Below are positions 50,201 to 63,341 of a stretch of DNA of 64,000 nucleotides, in pieces. Numbering within the stretch: the stretch's first letter is position 1; each line of letters starts with the position of its first letter. Source of the stretch: Vanilla planifolia (lineage: Eukaryota; Streptophyta; Magnoliopsida; Asparagales; Orchidaceae); the NCBI GenBank assembly GCA_023846275.1, contig CM043870.1, forward strand, positions 5,021,527-5,085,526, read 5' to 3'. Under the pieces are notes generated by a model. It saw only the letters and a list, made by a program, of their open reading frames with translations, did not search any database and was not told where the DNA came from. A program made the position numbers and the translations under genes.

Positions 50201-53200
50201 TTGATTTAAAATTTGTTACAAAAGATTAATTATTATTAGAACAATTTTAAACTCAATCAAAATTTCACATACAATTTTTCTTTTGACAAACCTAAGTCAT
50301 TTTGGGTTCAACACATTTATGTGTAAGGAATTATTTTCTTTCATTATCCATACAAAAATAAGAAATTTAGAATGAATATTATCTCTAATCCTACATGCAT
50401 GTGAAGTTTGATAGAGTTAGAAAATTATCTTATCAAGACCAATTTAGTATTTAATCTATAAATCAAATAATATTAATCTAGTTTTGGAGATTGATTTTGA
50501 GAAAATACAATGATTAATTCCAAATAAATGCAAAAATAGAAGGAAGGTTATTTTTGGAAATACATGGTATGTTTTAACATATATTTTATGTTTTTGTAAT
50601 GCAAACTATATCAAAGTATGCAATATGGTCACATATGTAATGTTTTACATTATAAGAAAGTAGATTGCCTATTGAGCCTTCGTTGTGAATCAACCTTTTC
50701 TTGACATAATAAGTATAGGCAATAAAGATACACTCCATGGTACTCTGACAAAATTTGAGAGAAAACATGGCATAATATTTTTTTTTTGCATTTATATCAT
50801 TTCTTAGAGATCATGTATTAAACTTTTATGATTGTATTAAGTTGTTGTAATAGCTAATCTAGATGGAACAACCTATCCCTCATTGCTTTAGCTTCTTTGG
50901 GAAGAATTTATCATCAAAACATTATTAGGTGAGATTTGAAAATATTAGTGATTTTATTTCTTTGAGAATTTAATGAATTTAAACTATATCATTTTCTTTT
51001 CTAATGCAATAATTAAGAAGATTGGCTGATTCTTTTTAAATAAAATGAAAAAAAAAGGTTTTGCAACAAAGATATCAAAGAAGTTGCTATAATAATTATC
51101 ATAATTTTTCATATTCAATAATAAGACATTAAAACTTTAAAAAGATTATTTGAGATAATATATATATATATATATAATGGCTTTACAAATAAAATAAAAA
51201 AATATTTTAAAAAATAAAGAAACATGATAATAGAAATTTTTTTGGTGTAAGTCTTGATATAAAACTATATTAAAAAACATATAAATTATATTAAGGGAAT
51301 TTATCCATGGATCATGTCATGTCATGTCAAAGTATATGTAAAATAATACACAAAAAAACATAAAAAATGAAAGCTCTCCTCTATTTAAATTAGCCCTTAT
51401 TAATTGTAATAGAAATCATATAAATTTTTTAGTCTATTTTTACTTGCACATTTATTCTTTTTTTTTTTTTTCATTTTTGCTTGTTAAAGTTTAGTTCTAA
51501 AATAACAACTTATTGCATTTAAAATTTTTTATTTTAACTTTCAAATATTTCTCTAAAATGAGATACACCTATCAATGATTGTTTAGATTCCACATTTAGA
51601 CCATATTATAGAAAAGTATAATCCTAATTGCAATCATGATTTTTATTCACTTTGATATACCCATGTTATAAAGTATGTTTATCACAATTCATCAATTGTA
51701 GTGGTCTCGTCTTCTTTTTTGATTGGTGGTGCTATGAAAACTTTTCAAATTTCTTTTCTCAATATATTCTTTTTTTATTTTTTTTTCTCTTCTTTATTTT
51801 ATAATATTTAAGAAAATTATTTTAGATTTCATAATAACTCTATAGTAGCCAACATGTCCCCTTTATATATCCCTTAATCAACTCCTCTTCTCCTCAACTC
51901 TTTTTATTTCTTGATAAACACATTATTGCAACTTTTTAACTCTTCCTCTTGAAGAGTGCCACTTTGAGAAGCTTCCACCACTTTTAATAGTCATCTCTTT
52001 TGATTTTATCGGTTAAAGATTTAACTTTTTAGAAAATATAAAAAAAAAATCAAATTTTATTAAAGCTTATGTGTTTATGAAATTTTCAGAATTTATCTAT
52101 CAAAATAGTATTAAAAGATTTACTTATCAATTTTATATGATTTCTTTCAATGAGCTTCATTCATCGACCAATTTTATATATTTTTTTAATACAATAATTT
52201 TGTAGTCTAAAAATTATTATAATAATTATTTTATTTTTTATTATTTTGATTATTATTTTATGATTGAGATGCTTTGATTTTTGTATCTTAAAAAGTTTAT
52301 AATGAGCTTTTTATAACTTAATGTGCCAACTCATTTTCAATTTTTTTTTAATTTTATTCAATATTTAATATTTTAATTAATTATTTAATCATACAGAGTT
52401 ATGATATTTCTATTTATAATTTAGATAATTCTAATTGCTATCAACTTAGAGTTATCGAATTCTTAATAACTTTTACAATTATTTTTATATCTCTTCTCCT
52501 CATTTGGGATGTCACATCATCTTTTTAATGATATGTAATTTTTTTTAAAAAATAAAAATAAATAGAATTTTAAAAATTTATAAAATATATAAAATAAAAA
52601 ACTAATTAGACGACTTAATTTGATTATAATTCGAAATACTAAATTTGTTTTGCAAAATTTTTCCCCACCTTTCATGTAGTCTTATACATGTATAATTTTC
52701 ACCCAAATTTGTTAACAATTCAAATTGTAAAACAAAATAAAAAAATTTAAAATTGTGTCAAAAATCTAATTTTGTTATGTTCATTTTTTAAGATCGAATT
52801 CTTTCTTTCAATCTTTTCTCCCATAAGTAAAAACTCCTTCAATAATTGCCGATTAAGAGAACCCCTTAATTCTCTCAACCCAATTTGCAATAGTAACAAT
52901 GCACTAAGCATGAATTACAATATTTATCAAAGATTTAATTTCCTATATTTTTATTTAAAAACCACAATTTTCTTTTATAAAACCTTAGCCATTATATTTT
53001 TATTATTCCTTTTATTTATGTTTTAATTTAATTATCTTGATATGAAAAATTAAAATATTATCTTAAATGTATAATTATAAATGCATAAATTCATATATAA
53101 ATAAGATTTTAATTATCTTGAGCTTTTTTATTTCATCTTCTTCTCATGTGACTCAAGGGAATACTCTTCATATAAGAGGGATACGAGATTGGTGTTATTT

Positions 53201-54900
53201 GAACAAAGATTTAGATCAACTCTAGCAATTATTAGAAACCTCTAAAGTGATTATAAAGCAATCTCAGAAAGTGAAGTAGATCTATAATGGTATTCACAAG
53301 TTGTTCTTTATAAGAATAGTTTCTAGATTTTTTTTTTATTTTTCATTTTTAACTTTATTATTGATGTTTTTAGGAAAATCTCAAGTGCCTAAGCCTTAAT
53401 TGTATCAACAAGAGTTTTGGATAAATTATTTATATCGTGGTTTACATGCAGTAATGCCAAACTAATCTTTGCTTTTATGCGGTCATACCAAACTCATATT
53501 TGGAAACTTGCTTACATGCTTTTACGTAGGCTCTTCTCAAAACCAAAGAAATGCAAATGCTCACTAATATTTACATTTTGTTTGAATATTAATGCATATT
53601 TTGTTTATCATTTTCTTTTTTTTTTTAGTTTAAAAAAAAAATTAAGAAAATATACACAAAAATAATATAAAATATTGATAAAAAATATTTATTATACCAA
53701 AAAAATCTTTTATTTGACTAACAATCATTAACAATAATCTTTTGATAAAACAAGAAACATAACGTTAATTAAACAAAATAAAATTAAAACAAACATCACA
53801 ATCTATTTCAAGAGATTAATGTCATGGGTTGAAGTGATGATTACTATGATAACAATAAGACAAAAAATAAAATAAAATTGTGAATTAAAAAATTTGAACA
53901 AAAAATCACGATAAAGATGATTCTAGATAAAATGGAATTTAATAATTTACACAAATACAAAAAATAAGTACATTTATGTGTGTTTATGTATTTATATGTA
54001 TATATATATGTATAAGTGTGTATATACATACTATAAATATAAATAAAAAAATTTATAAAAAAAATATGATATTATATATTTAATATTTGATGTGAATAAA
54101 ATTATAAATTTTATTAAGCTCAAATAGATAACTAATGAGCTAGTTCTCATATATAAAAAGTATTAAACATGTTTTAATTGATTTTAAACAAAATTCAAAA
54201 CAAATCAACATCAAAAGTCATTGATAATTTAAAATGCAAATGTCATCAATAAAACGAACCTATAGTCAAATCAGTTACCCTTCTCATTTGCCACTATAAT
54301 GTCAAGAAATCAAATTTTATTTCCTACCTCGAATTAAAAATTATATCAATCTTTAATAACAAATTTTAGTGTATAAACATTCTAAAAAAATTAAAAGAAT
54401 TTTTTTAATATAAAAAGGATTTGATTAAAACTAAAATTAAAAAGAATTTTTTTAATGTAATTAAAATAAATTAATTTAACAAAGCAATTTTAAAAAAGAG
54501 TAATTTATTTAATCTGACTTTTGAAATATATAAAACTTGAGAGGAGATAATGTCGTCGACGCAACACGACAATTTGCCAATCGACCGACAACGATTGGGA
54601 ATAAAGGACAGTTGACAAGCTGGTCTTGAATGGCCCACGGAAAGTTCCGGATAACCCCTCAGACTATTATTATTTGTAAAAACAATATTTTTATTTAAAT
54701 AAAAGAGCTTTCATATGCTTACATTATTATGTTAAAAATATCTTAGTATGACAATAATGAGAAGAAAACAAAGTTTTTTTAAATAATATACCAACCAATC
54801 AAATAACACGATAAGTACAATACATATAATTTCAACAGTAATTCAAAAGGCTGCAGAACTATGCATCAAATATGCGAAATAATACCCAACAATTCCTGGA
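47263..54900. other. AT-rich spacer with dispersed repeats, no gene
   Basis: Two diverged copies of the dispersed repeat sit about 345 bases apart at roughly 48090-48360 and 48435-48650. A (TA)n tract lies near 51160-51177. At 54540-54660 a less AT-rich stretch follows the PSY-like gene's 3' end. Short open frames (for example 52772-53026 and 53417-53665) have spacer-like composition and no motif. Confidence 0.5.
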
Positions 54901-54915
54901 ATTACATAACAAATT

Positions 54916-54921
54916 TTTATT
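54916..54921 (-). promoter_or_regulatory. Possible polyadenylation signal AATAAA
   Basis: The minus strand reads AATAAA about 10 bases after the PSY-like stop codon. It is unusually close, so a second signal further down may be the one used. Confidence 0.35.
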
Positions 54922-54930
54922 TAACAAAGC

Positions 54931-56337
54931 CTAAGGTTTAGCGGGTGGGGAAGGCGGAAGCGGTCCGGTTTTTGGGTTGGTATTCGGTCCGGGATCCACG
55001 TAGTCCATCTGTGTCATCTCCTGCATCAGCCTTCCAAAAAATGGAATTTTCTGAAATAAATACACCAAAATTAATAAATGGCACTTATGTCCAATATTTT
55101 TTTTCACGCAAATCTATCTTATCAAACTATTTCTTAGGTCACTTTTGTTTGAATGATAATAGAGAGACAGACAATACGAGTCGAGAGTTTAATGATAAAG
55201 ATTTGTATCGTATTAGAGTTTAATTTAAAGATATTATATTTTTGATTGTATCGATCGAGATATCAAATTGTTTACTAATAAATTGGTAATAGAAAGATTA
55301 GATGAAACTCCTTCTGAAGGTCTTGACTCAAATGTGACTATACATAGAGAAAGAACTTGATAGATAAATACAAAACACGAGAAAATGTCCAAGAAAAAGA
55401 CTACATATTCTTTTTTTTTCAACATAAAATGAAATATGAACTCTCATTTAAAACATGAATCATCTAAACCCATGAGTTCTTAAATCAATAATGTGCTTCT
55501 CCATTTTATTATTATTTTAAAAAACTTAAAAAATAATTTAATCTTCATATAAGAATTTTATTTTTGTTAATATATTTCTATTAAATTTATCAAATATCAT
55601 TATATTCTTACAACATATTTTTAAATTTTAAGATATTTTGATCATTATAATCAAAATAAACAAAAATAATATAATATGGTGGTTATTATAGTGAACAAAA
55701 ATAAAAAAAAATAAATATTAAAAAACTAGTGATATAAAACTTTGTTGTATCTAAGTATAGTGATGTTTGATTGCTCATTTAATAAATTGTGATTAAACGG
55801 TGTTGATAAAACAAATTAAATATATAAAGATAATATTTAGTTTTGATGATTTTTTCGAATATGAAAGAGGTGTTAGTTGCATACAAGGAACGGTTTAATA
55901 CTTATATCTTGTTGAAATAAGTGACAAATAAACACATCAACAAGAGCTTCTTGTAATCAATTACAAAGTAAACAAATAAAAATTACAAAACAAGCCAATT
56001 TTTTTTAAAAAAATAAATAAATAAAAGATTTACAACATAAAAAACAGACTAAGTTAAAAAAAAAAGGGAGAAAAATGCGATAAAATATTAATTAAAACAA
56101 TATAAAGACGGAGAAATTAGGGCACGAATGGATCACACCTGAAGAAGCGTCTTTTCTTCGGGAACCTTCAACACCTTCACCAACCTCCCATGCCCTGCAG
56201 AAAACGCATCACCGACCAAATCTCCCGAAGAAACCTTAGGAAGAGCGAGAGAGAGAGAGAGAAAAAGAAGAACCTTGGGAGGAACTGCAGAGAAGAAGGG
56301 CGAGAAGAAAAACCGCAACAATATTGGATCGGGACAT
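54931..56337 (-). CDS. PSY-family sulfated-tyrosine peptide precursor (divergent ligand)
   Basis: Minus-strand exons are 56337-56274, 56194-56139 and 55050-54931. They join in frame through a 79-bp and a 1088-bp GT-AG intron to 79 residues. Residues 1-21 form a signal peptide (MSRSN then a Leu/Val/Ala core ending CSSSQ). A basic linker follows (GRLVKVLKVPEEKTLLQ), then KIPFFGRLMQEMTQM. The C-terminus is DYVDPGPNTNPKTGPLPP plus a short Pro-rich end. This resembles Arabidopsis PSY1 (DYGDPSANPKHDPGVPPS): Asp-Tyr, DP, a conserved Asn and Pro-rich end, but Lys-Thr-Gly replaces the usual His. Known PSY precursors are secreted, Tyr-sulfated and processed, and signal through LRR receptor kinases. The frame from the ATG would stop in the CT repeat unless the 79-bp intron is removed, which supports this splice choice. 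Family call is by motif, not by search. Confidence 0.75.
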
Positions 56338-57385
56338 CCAAACAGGGAAGGTTTCGCCACCGCGAGAGGGCAAAGAGAAGAAGCGGAGAAGATTAGGGAT
56401 GTGGAGAAGGAAGACGGACCTTTTAATGCGGCGAATTTAGATCGACAGCGAGAGATCACAAGACAACGCCCCTGTCGCACAGTGCCGCTTCGCCAAACTG
56501 GGGCCGTTTCTTCTCTTGGAATAAATAAATAAACCAACGAGGTCAAAAAAATTAAAAATATTTTTTATTTATTTATTAAAATTAAAAACAAGCTCCTCGC
56601 CATTCAAATCAAGTCGTCCCAAGGTCAATGTGTTGTTTAGTTGTTTTTGACTATAGCAAATATAGTATTAATGAAGTCTACCGACAACACTTTCAAAGAA
56701 ATTAATGATGCTACGTACCATCTCTATTCATATATATTTCTATACTTATATAGAATATAATTCTAGAAAAGTATAGTTTAATGATTAAAAAATTAATGTA
56801 TTTTATGTTTAATGATATATTTTATGCCATATATATGACTATTAATGATATAGTTTGTTTGTCAATTGACTCAATTTATTTTGATTTAACATTATAACAA
56901 ATAAAAAATCATCACACGAGACGTCAAGTCAGCAATTAGAGGAACGGACTTGAAGGATTTTATATTTAATCTTTTAAAATTATGATATAATAAATTAATA
57001 AATTATGATTGTTATATTTTGGACTTATTTTTATTTATTTTTTATATAAATAATGTTGTTAATTAATTCATTTTTCACTTTTAATGAAAGATAAGATTTT
57101 CAAGGTACTATAATGTTTATATGAGTATTATTTGTTATCAAAAAAAAAAAAATAATAAGATCACTTAATCTATTCTTTATAAAGGAATGAAAAAAAGTAT
57201 TTTTGGTAAAAAAAATTTACCTACCATATTGTACTTGAATTAGAAAAAGTGATTTCAAAAGCAAAATGATGAAATATAATATGTGGTATTTTTCATATAA
57301 TTAAATATACTTTGAAAAGGAAACAAATTGGGACACCACACCACTAATGCTAATCTTTGATGATGAGTCACTCCAATCATTTACT
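56338..57385. other. Upstream region of the PSY-like gene
   Basis: Likely promoter and 5' UTR of the minus-strand PSY-like gene. The stretch 56338-56530 is markedly less AT-rich than beyond it, as expected for a 5' UTR. A short AT-rich spacer follows. No TATA box can be placed with confidence, and no other gene is seen. Confidence 0.5.
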
Positions 57386-57389
57386 AAAA

Positions 57390-57840
57390 GTAGCTCTTTT
57401 TTTTAATCTTTGATTCCATTATATAATAAAAAAATTATGACATTATTTTTAAAAATAACCTTTTTACAAAAATATTTTTCAAAATATGAGTACATATTTG
57501 TCTTACAATATTTCAAAATTAACTTTCAATCCAAAAATATAAAATAATAAGAACAACCAAAAGATTATTTACTTTTCAAAAATAATAATAATAATTTTGC
57601 TTTAATTTTTTTTAAAAATAAAATATTATATCAATCAATTTACAATGTTAATTATTTTATCAAGCATTTATTATCAATATATTTATAAGAACATAATTTT
57701 TTTAAAAATATTAAATAATTATAGTTTTAAATTTTTTTTGTTAATTTTAAGTAAATATTCAACACTATCTCCATAAAAAACAACATAAAAATGCCCCTTC
57801 ACTAAAAATCAAACAATATTTTAAAAAGAAGAAAGACTAC
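57390..57840. repeat. ~450-bp AT-rich dispersed repeat, copy 1
   Basis: Aligns in the same orientation with 62265-62712. Shared anchors include AAAAGTAGCTCT/AAAAGTAACTCT near the start, AATAATAATA in the middle, TATTATCAAT, and the end block ATCTCCAT...CAAACAATATTTTAAAAA. It is noncoding. Confidence 0.7.
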
Positions 57841-57889
57841 AAAAAATTATAAAAGAAAGCACTAATAAACTATATAAAAGTTCATCGAG

Positions 57890-60800
57890 CAGCACGCATG
57901 AGAGGCCATTACATGTGCTACAATGCTCGTTCAAGTTAGGTGATTGAGCCCACAACAGTACATAGGACCCACCATCACATTTGCAGCACGTGTGCAAATA
58001 AGCAACTTGGGTGTGAACAAATTCTTTATAATCATAGGTTTTGAGTCAAAATGTATGTATAATGTGATAATTAAATAATATATATATTTGTAATAAAACA
58101 CCATATTCAAATATCTATAAAAAGGGAATAAAAGGTGAATGAAACTATTCCCAATATTCAATAAAATACTCTATTTTCTTCTCTTAGTTCTTTTCCTGTT
58201 TTTTGTGCTTTTATTTCATTATTATAACTCTAAAATAATGTCTATTATTAAGGGCTCAAAGCAAAACATTTTATAGAAGTATTATATATTTTAGTATTAG
58301 GCTGATTTGAATTAACATTGATTATAGAAAGCAAGAAAAAAAAAAGTTAAAAGGCAAGCCGTGAAAGGAAATTAGGAAATTTAAAAGGTATCAATCGAGA
58401 TGACTTTGTCAATTATGTCATAATTAAACTTGGAGGCACATGTAGCTCTACTAACTTAGCAAATGTAAAAATTAATAAAGATGATGTTAAAATCTTAAGA
58501 ACCTTTTGATTGAGTATTAATTCAATGATAATTTGAGAGGAAACTAAAGGTGACATCATCAATCTCATCCCTTCAATGCTCGAGAATCGACAATATTTTT
58601 TTAAGATAGATCTAACCCTTTATATACTAATTTTTATGGTACAATAGATATAAAGAAATTAGATGAATTGTTGGAGCCATTATAAACAAATTTTTCTTTA
58701 TATAACTCTTTGTCAACTAATAAGATGGCTTATGCTCAATTAAAGATGATGAATAATATGTCAAAGATCAAAGAGGATGGAGAGTGATCACTAGATGATG
58801 TTCCGATAGCAAAATCATTAGACAATGAGCACCTTCTAGTAGACTTCTAGGTTGAGGGATACATAGATAACTTATCTCATATTAGCTACTAAGAGATTGA
58901 ATTTGGTGTTATATGAGATGTCATTCTTAAGATATTGAAAAGCATTTTAAAGGCAAAAGCTATTGGTTCGACATTAGATGACCTAAATGAACAATATTTC
59001 AATGTAATGAGACCGAGATGTCATTATTAGCCTGGTGGAATGCTCACTTAAGAACTAGTACATTTATAAGAGTAATCTTGAGCCAATTTAAAAAACTAAT
59101 TAAAGAGGAATTTTATTCCAATGAATACCTAAAAAAAGATAAAGGAAGTGGCATATATTATGACGCTAACAAGGCCAAATAATAGAGAAATATATTAGTA
59201 AATTATAATGATAAATTTTGAGTTTAGAAATATCCATTGATGAGATGTAGATATTATCAAAATATATTACAGGTTTATATTATCTTATTGTCATCAAATT
59301 AATCCTATTCCTTAATCTTTAAAACAAGTTAACAATTCATTATAAATATTTATAAGAAAAATTTAACCAAATGAACAAAAAAGAATGACCAAATATTAGA
59401 AAGTTTTAGTACAAGTTTAAAAATTAGTAGCAAATTGAAGAGTATTGCTTAAAAAGGTATATTACAATAATAACTTCTAACACTTCTATGAATAAAACTA
59501 AGCCACAATTATAAGATGTGAAACATATAACAAAATTGTTCAAAATTATATCTTGAACTATTTTCAAAAAATTTTAAGAAAGATGTAAAAGACAAAATAC
59601 TCATTACATTGAACCAAAAAGGAACTTGAAACCTCACTTCATATTGATAAAATTTTCTCTCTTATGATTAGTCTAAAGAAGATATCTTATAAAGCACAAC
59701 AAAAATAACTCTTCATCATTTGCATTCAAGTGTAAAAATAACTTATTAGTGCCATCATTGATATTGAAAACTAGAAGAATATAATATCAAAGAGCATTAT
59801 AAAAAGGTTAAACATAAAGACTATACCATATTTAAGATTTTATTTTTTAAGATAGATTCATAAAGACAATGAGATGAGTTGAAAAATAATAAAATGTGAA
59901 CTTTACCATCATCAAAGAATATATTGATGAGTTTCTTCGAGACATCCAATAAAAATGAATATATTAATGAGGATATGTGTAAAGTAATATTTTCAAATGT
60001 TTATCATATTATATTAAGAAATTCATACTTATAAAATTAGGATGTAATATATTGTCAATGAACTGAATATTATTAGTTCAAAAAAGATGAATAGAATGAC
60101 ATTCTAACTTGAGATAAAAAAGCATTAATAAAAGGTATTGTAGTGTTAGCTAAGTGAATAAGCTCATAAACACTTATCAAAATTATGTATTACTTCTAAT
60201 TAAGTCAAAGCAACCAATTAATAGAATTGATGGAAGTCTCAAACCTCCCAAACACACCCAAAAAGGCAACAAAAATTCTACAAAGAATCATTTTATTTTT
60301 AAAAAAGATTCATTGCTTTGGAATCTAAAAAAAGAGATTATATAATTACGAGATCAATTATAGGTTCATTTAATTATCAAGTAATCCATAATTAAAGAGG
60401 AATCAATAGGCAATACATATGAAAAAAATTCATCTAATAGCAGACATGCAACATCGTGTGCAGGTTAGGCAACAGGGCATGCAATGGCACCTGAGACAAT
60501 GGTGCACGTGGGACCCACTATTGCATGCACAACTCATGTCATGATGGGTACTTACCACACACGTGTAACAAATCATGACAGGTACACTACCTCACATGTA
60601 GAATGTGTGTAAGCAATAAGTGCATAATTTGTGTGTGTAGTCTGCATGTGTGCCACAGTGCCAACATGTGTGGATGAGCACTTGAGCACATTTAGATTCT
60701 CCACAACAGCAAGTTTTAGGTCAAAATACATGTATCATATGAGAATTAAATAATATATATTTTTGTAATAAAATATTATATTTAAACTTCTATAAAAAGA

Positions 60801-60957
60801 AAAAAATGATAAAAGAAGGCATTTCTAACATTCTTAATATTAAAAAAAACAGTCTCTTTTACTTATTTAGTTCTTTGTCATTTCTCATGCATGCATTCCT
60901 TTGTTGAGACTTTAAAATAAGGTCTGTTATTGAGAACTTATAGCGAGGCACCTCATA
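57890..60957 (+). mobile_element. Decayed LTR element with paired terminal repeats
   Basis: About 57890-58275 and 60435-60957 are diverged direct repeats. They share GAATTAAATAATATATAT, a TATA-like CTATAAAAAG, CTTAGTTCTTT and CTAAAATAATGTCTATTATT-type blocks, as expected of LTR U3/R regions. The ~2.1-kb interior is AT-rich and contains a copy of the dispersed repeat at about 58760-59030. No domain can be recognised. The element looks broken and old; family unknown. Confidence 0.55.
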
Positions 60958-62264
60958 GATGGATCAATATAGTTCCCTTCAAGATTGCTTTAAGAAAAAA
61001 TCACTTCTTAAGTCAAGCTAACACTTCCTAACAATATCATACCAAGCTCCCTCAAATCTTTGTCTAGCATTCTCAAGATCCACATGTCTCTTTCAAGCCA
61101 CATTCTACACACCTTAAGGGCTCTCTTAAGATATCTTTTTATATCTTTAAACCTTATTCAAGTACATCCAAGATCCCCATAAATCATATATTCAACACTA
61201 TAGTTAAATGATTAAGTAAATAGAAATTATAAGGGGGTGAATATAACATATTTACGACCATTTTCAATATATCATAATGTATTTGATATTGAGATCGAAG
61301 TATTGTAACTATGTAATTCATCTCATGTGTCAAGTTGGCTACAACTTTGATTTAATCTATAAATACTGCAATGGTGGTTAGTCTTATGGACATTAGTATT
61401 TTCTTGTTAAGACATATAGTTGTTAATGTTTAACATTTAATGTAATTCTAAAAACTCTTTGTCATTTGTAGGATAGTTTTTTATGCCTCTTATAATGATT
61501 ATGAATATCATACTATTTGATTCAAAATATTTCAAATAAAATACCTAAAGGCATCAAAGCTAGTGTTGAATAGTTGTGTAAGATTAGGTAAAGGCAATGC
61601 TAAAATGTTGTCAAAGTCCTTCAATTTCAAGTATGTAGCATCTTGGATATCGTATCATTCAAATTTTCCAATTTTGTAAATGAATGAAAGTTTATAACTA
61701 TCTTAAGAACCATTTAACAAATTTCTTAAAAAATAATAAACTTATATAAACCTCCTTCAATAATATTAATGGGTCTCAATTGTTCTCTAATGACTTTGGT
61801 TCTCTCTAGTTTTATAATCATTTCTCTATTCTCTTTTTTTTAAACTCAAAGTTTTGTAATTATATTGTAATAATCAAGAATAAACAAATTGGGACGATAA
61901 TCAATTAATGTCTTAAAGGTGAGATAAATAAATATAAAGTAACTCCTACTTAGTTTTTATATAAAGTAATATCGTGATAAACAGTTTCATATAAAAAAAA
62001 AAGATTTTTTTTGCCATCATTAGCACTCAACCATTGTTGGTAATCGGACCAGCATCCCATCGAGTGATGCCCAGTAATTGTTGTCACCACCTCTACCACT
62101 TTTTCATCACCCAATTAGCAAAATTTAGTTTTCTCCTTATTACCACCCTTCAAACGACTATCGACCACATTCTAACCGATCATCCTCTACATGGTAGTCG
62201 TCGTTATCATTGGATACTTTTGACCCTTATTACACCAATCATTGATAATGAATTAAATGCCATT
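60958..62264. other. AT-rich spacer, no gene seen
   Basis: Noncoding. A plus-strand open frame at 62034-62273 has no recognisable motif. Confidence 0.45.
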
Positions 62265-62712
62265 ATTCTCTAAAAGTAACTCTATTTTCTAATATTCAAT
62301 TTCATTATAAATTAAATAAATTAAGATATCATTTGATACATCATTTTCAAATTTATTTTTATAACAAAAGTGATTTTCAAAACATAATTATATGCTTCTC
62401 TTCCAATATTTTTTTAAAAAAATCTTCAATTAAAAATAAAAATAATATAAAAAATAAAAAATAATTTATTTTTCTAAATAATAATAATACATTTTAACTC
62501 ACTGTTTTATTAAGAAATAAATATCACATTAATTATTTTACAATATGATTATTATCAATGTATATTATTTAAAAATAATAGTTAACGATTATAATATTTT
62601 TTAAATTAATGTATATTAAACAACTAAACATTTAAAAATATCTCCATCAAATAAAGCATAAGAAATACCCATTTCCTAGCAATCAAATAATATTTTAAAA
62701 ACAAGAAAGAAA
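62265..62712. repeat. ~450-bp AT-rich dispersed repeat, copy 2
   Basis: Aligns with 57390-57840 in direct orientation. It ends about 300 bases before the start codon of the plus-strand PSY gene, so it may touch that gene's promoter. Confidence 0.7.
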
Positions 62713-62715
62713 AGC

Positions 62716-63012
62716 GAAAATTTACTACCAGGAAAGCACACCTTCTTTTCAGAGAGAAGAACCCCTAGTAGTCCAAGTGCAGATGGTCCCCAACTTCACT
62801 TTCTCCTTTGCCTTCTGTAAACCACCATTGACATTTTCCTCATATATGTCTTAGAGATAGAGCTGGCGGATGTGAGTGCTCTATGTTAGGTAGATGTCCA
62901 CTTGAAACGAAAGGAGCCAATGTTCTTCCACCCATTTTGACCTTTGTGTAGTCGCCCGTCAGATTATAATTACGATGGCTGCTGTGAAGAAGACAACCTC
63001 AACTTTGTGGCC
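62716..63012 (+). promoter_or_regulatory. Promoter and 5' UTR region of the PSY gene
   Basis: Sequence becomes less AT-rich after the repeat ends. A weak TATA-like CATATATG lies at about 62841-62848, roughly 165 bases before the ATG. The upstream frame that is continuous with the coding frame has no ATG, which fixes the start at 63013. Confidence 0.4.
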
Positions 63013-63341
63013 ATGGGAAGAACATGCATTCTTCTGCTCCTGCTTCTATATGCCCTCAACAACCTCATCATCTCCATCGCTGTTTCTGATTCATCAAGTA
63101 AATCAATGATCAGTTACCCTTCTCCTCTTCCTCTTTGTTTCTTCTTTAATCATGGTTAATTCGAATTCCAGTGCCAAGGATGACGGGACAAGTAAGAGTG
63201 ACTCCCGTTTCCAGTGGAGCTGTTCTGGTGAGAACCCAAGAAGAAGAAGACAGAAGCAGAGAAAGAATGGATGTAGAGATCAACGATTATCCAGGATCGG
63301 GTCCGAATAATCGCCACACTCCGCCCTTGGAAGGAAACTAA
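63013..63341 (+). CDS. PSY-family sulfated-tyrosine peptide precursor (canonical ligand)
   Basis: Exon 1 is 63013-63097 and exon 2 is 63172-63341, joined in frame across a 74-bp GT-AG intron (GTAAATC...TTCCAG) to 84 residues. The N-terminus MGRTC followed by a long Leu-rich core (to about residue 22) is a clear signal peptide. A variable linker with RTQEEEDRSRERMD leads to DYPGSGPNNRHTPP at residues 67-80, then LEGN. This closely matches the PSY consensus of the DYPGSGANNRHTP type. Family knowledge: Tyr68 next to Asp would be sulfated by TPST, and the processed peptide would act in the apoplast through PSY receptors. In Arabidopsis these ligands repress receptor-driven stress responses and promote growth. 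The adjacent acidic residues (DVEIND) suit sulfation. No break is seen. Confidence 0.9.

Noticed and set aside
56133-56546. 137-codon minus-strand frame as a single-exon gene
   Set aside because: Its start lies in the probable 5' UTR and it has no signal peptide. The PSY-like gene uses a different upstream frame joined by a 79-bp intron to the last 18 codons.
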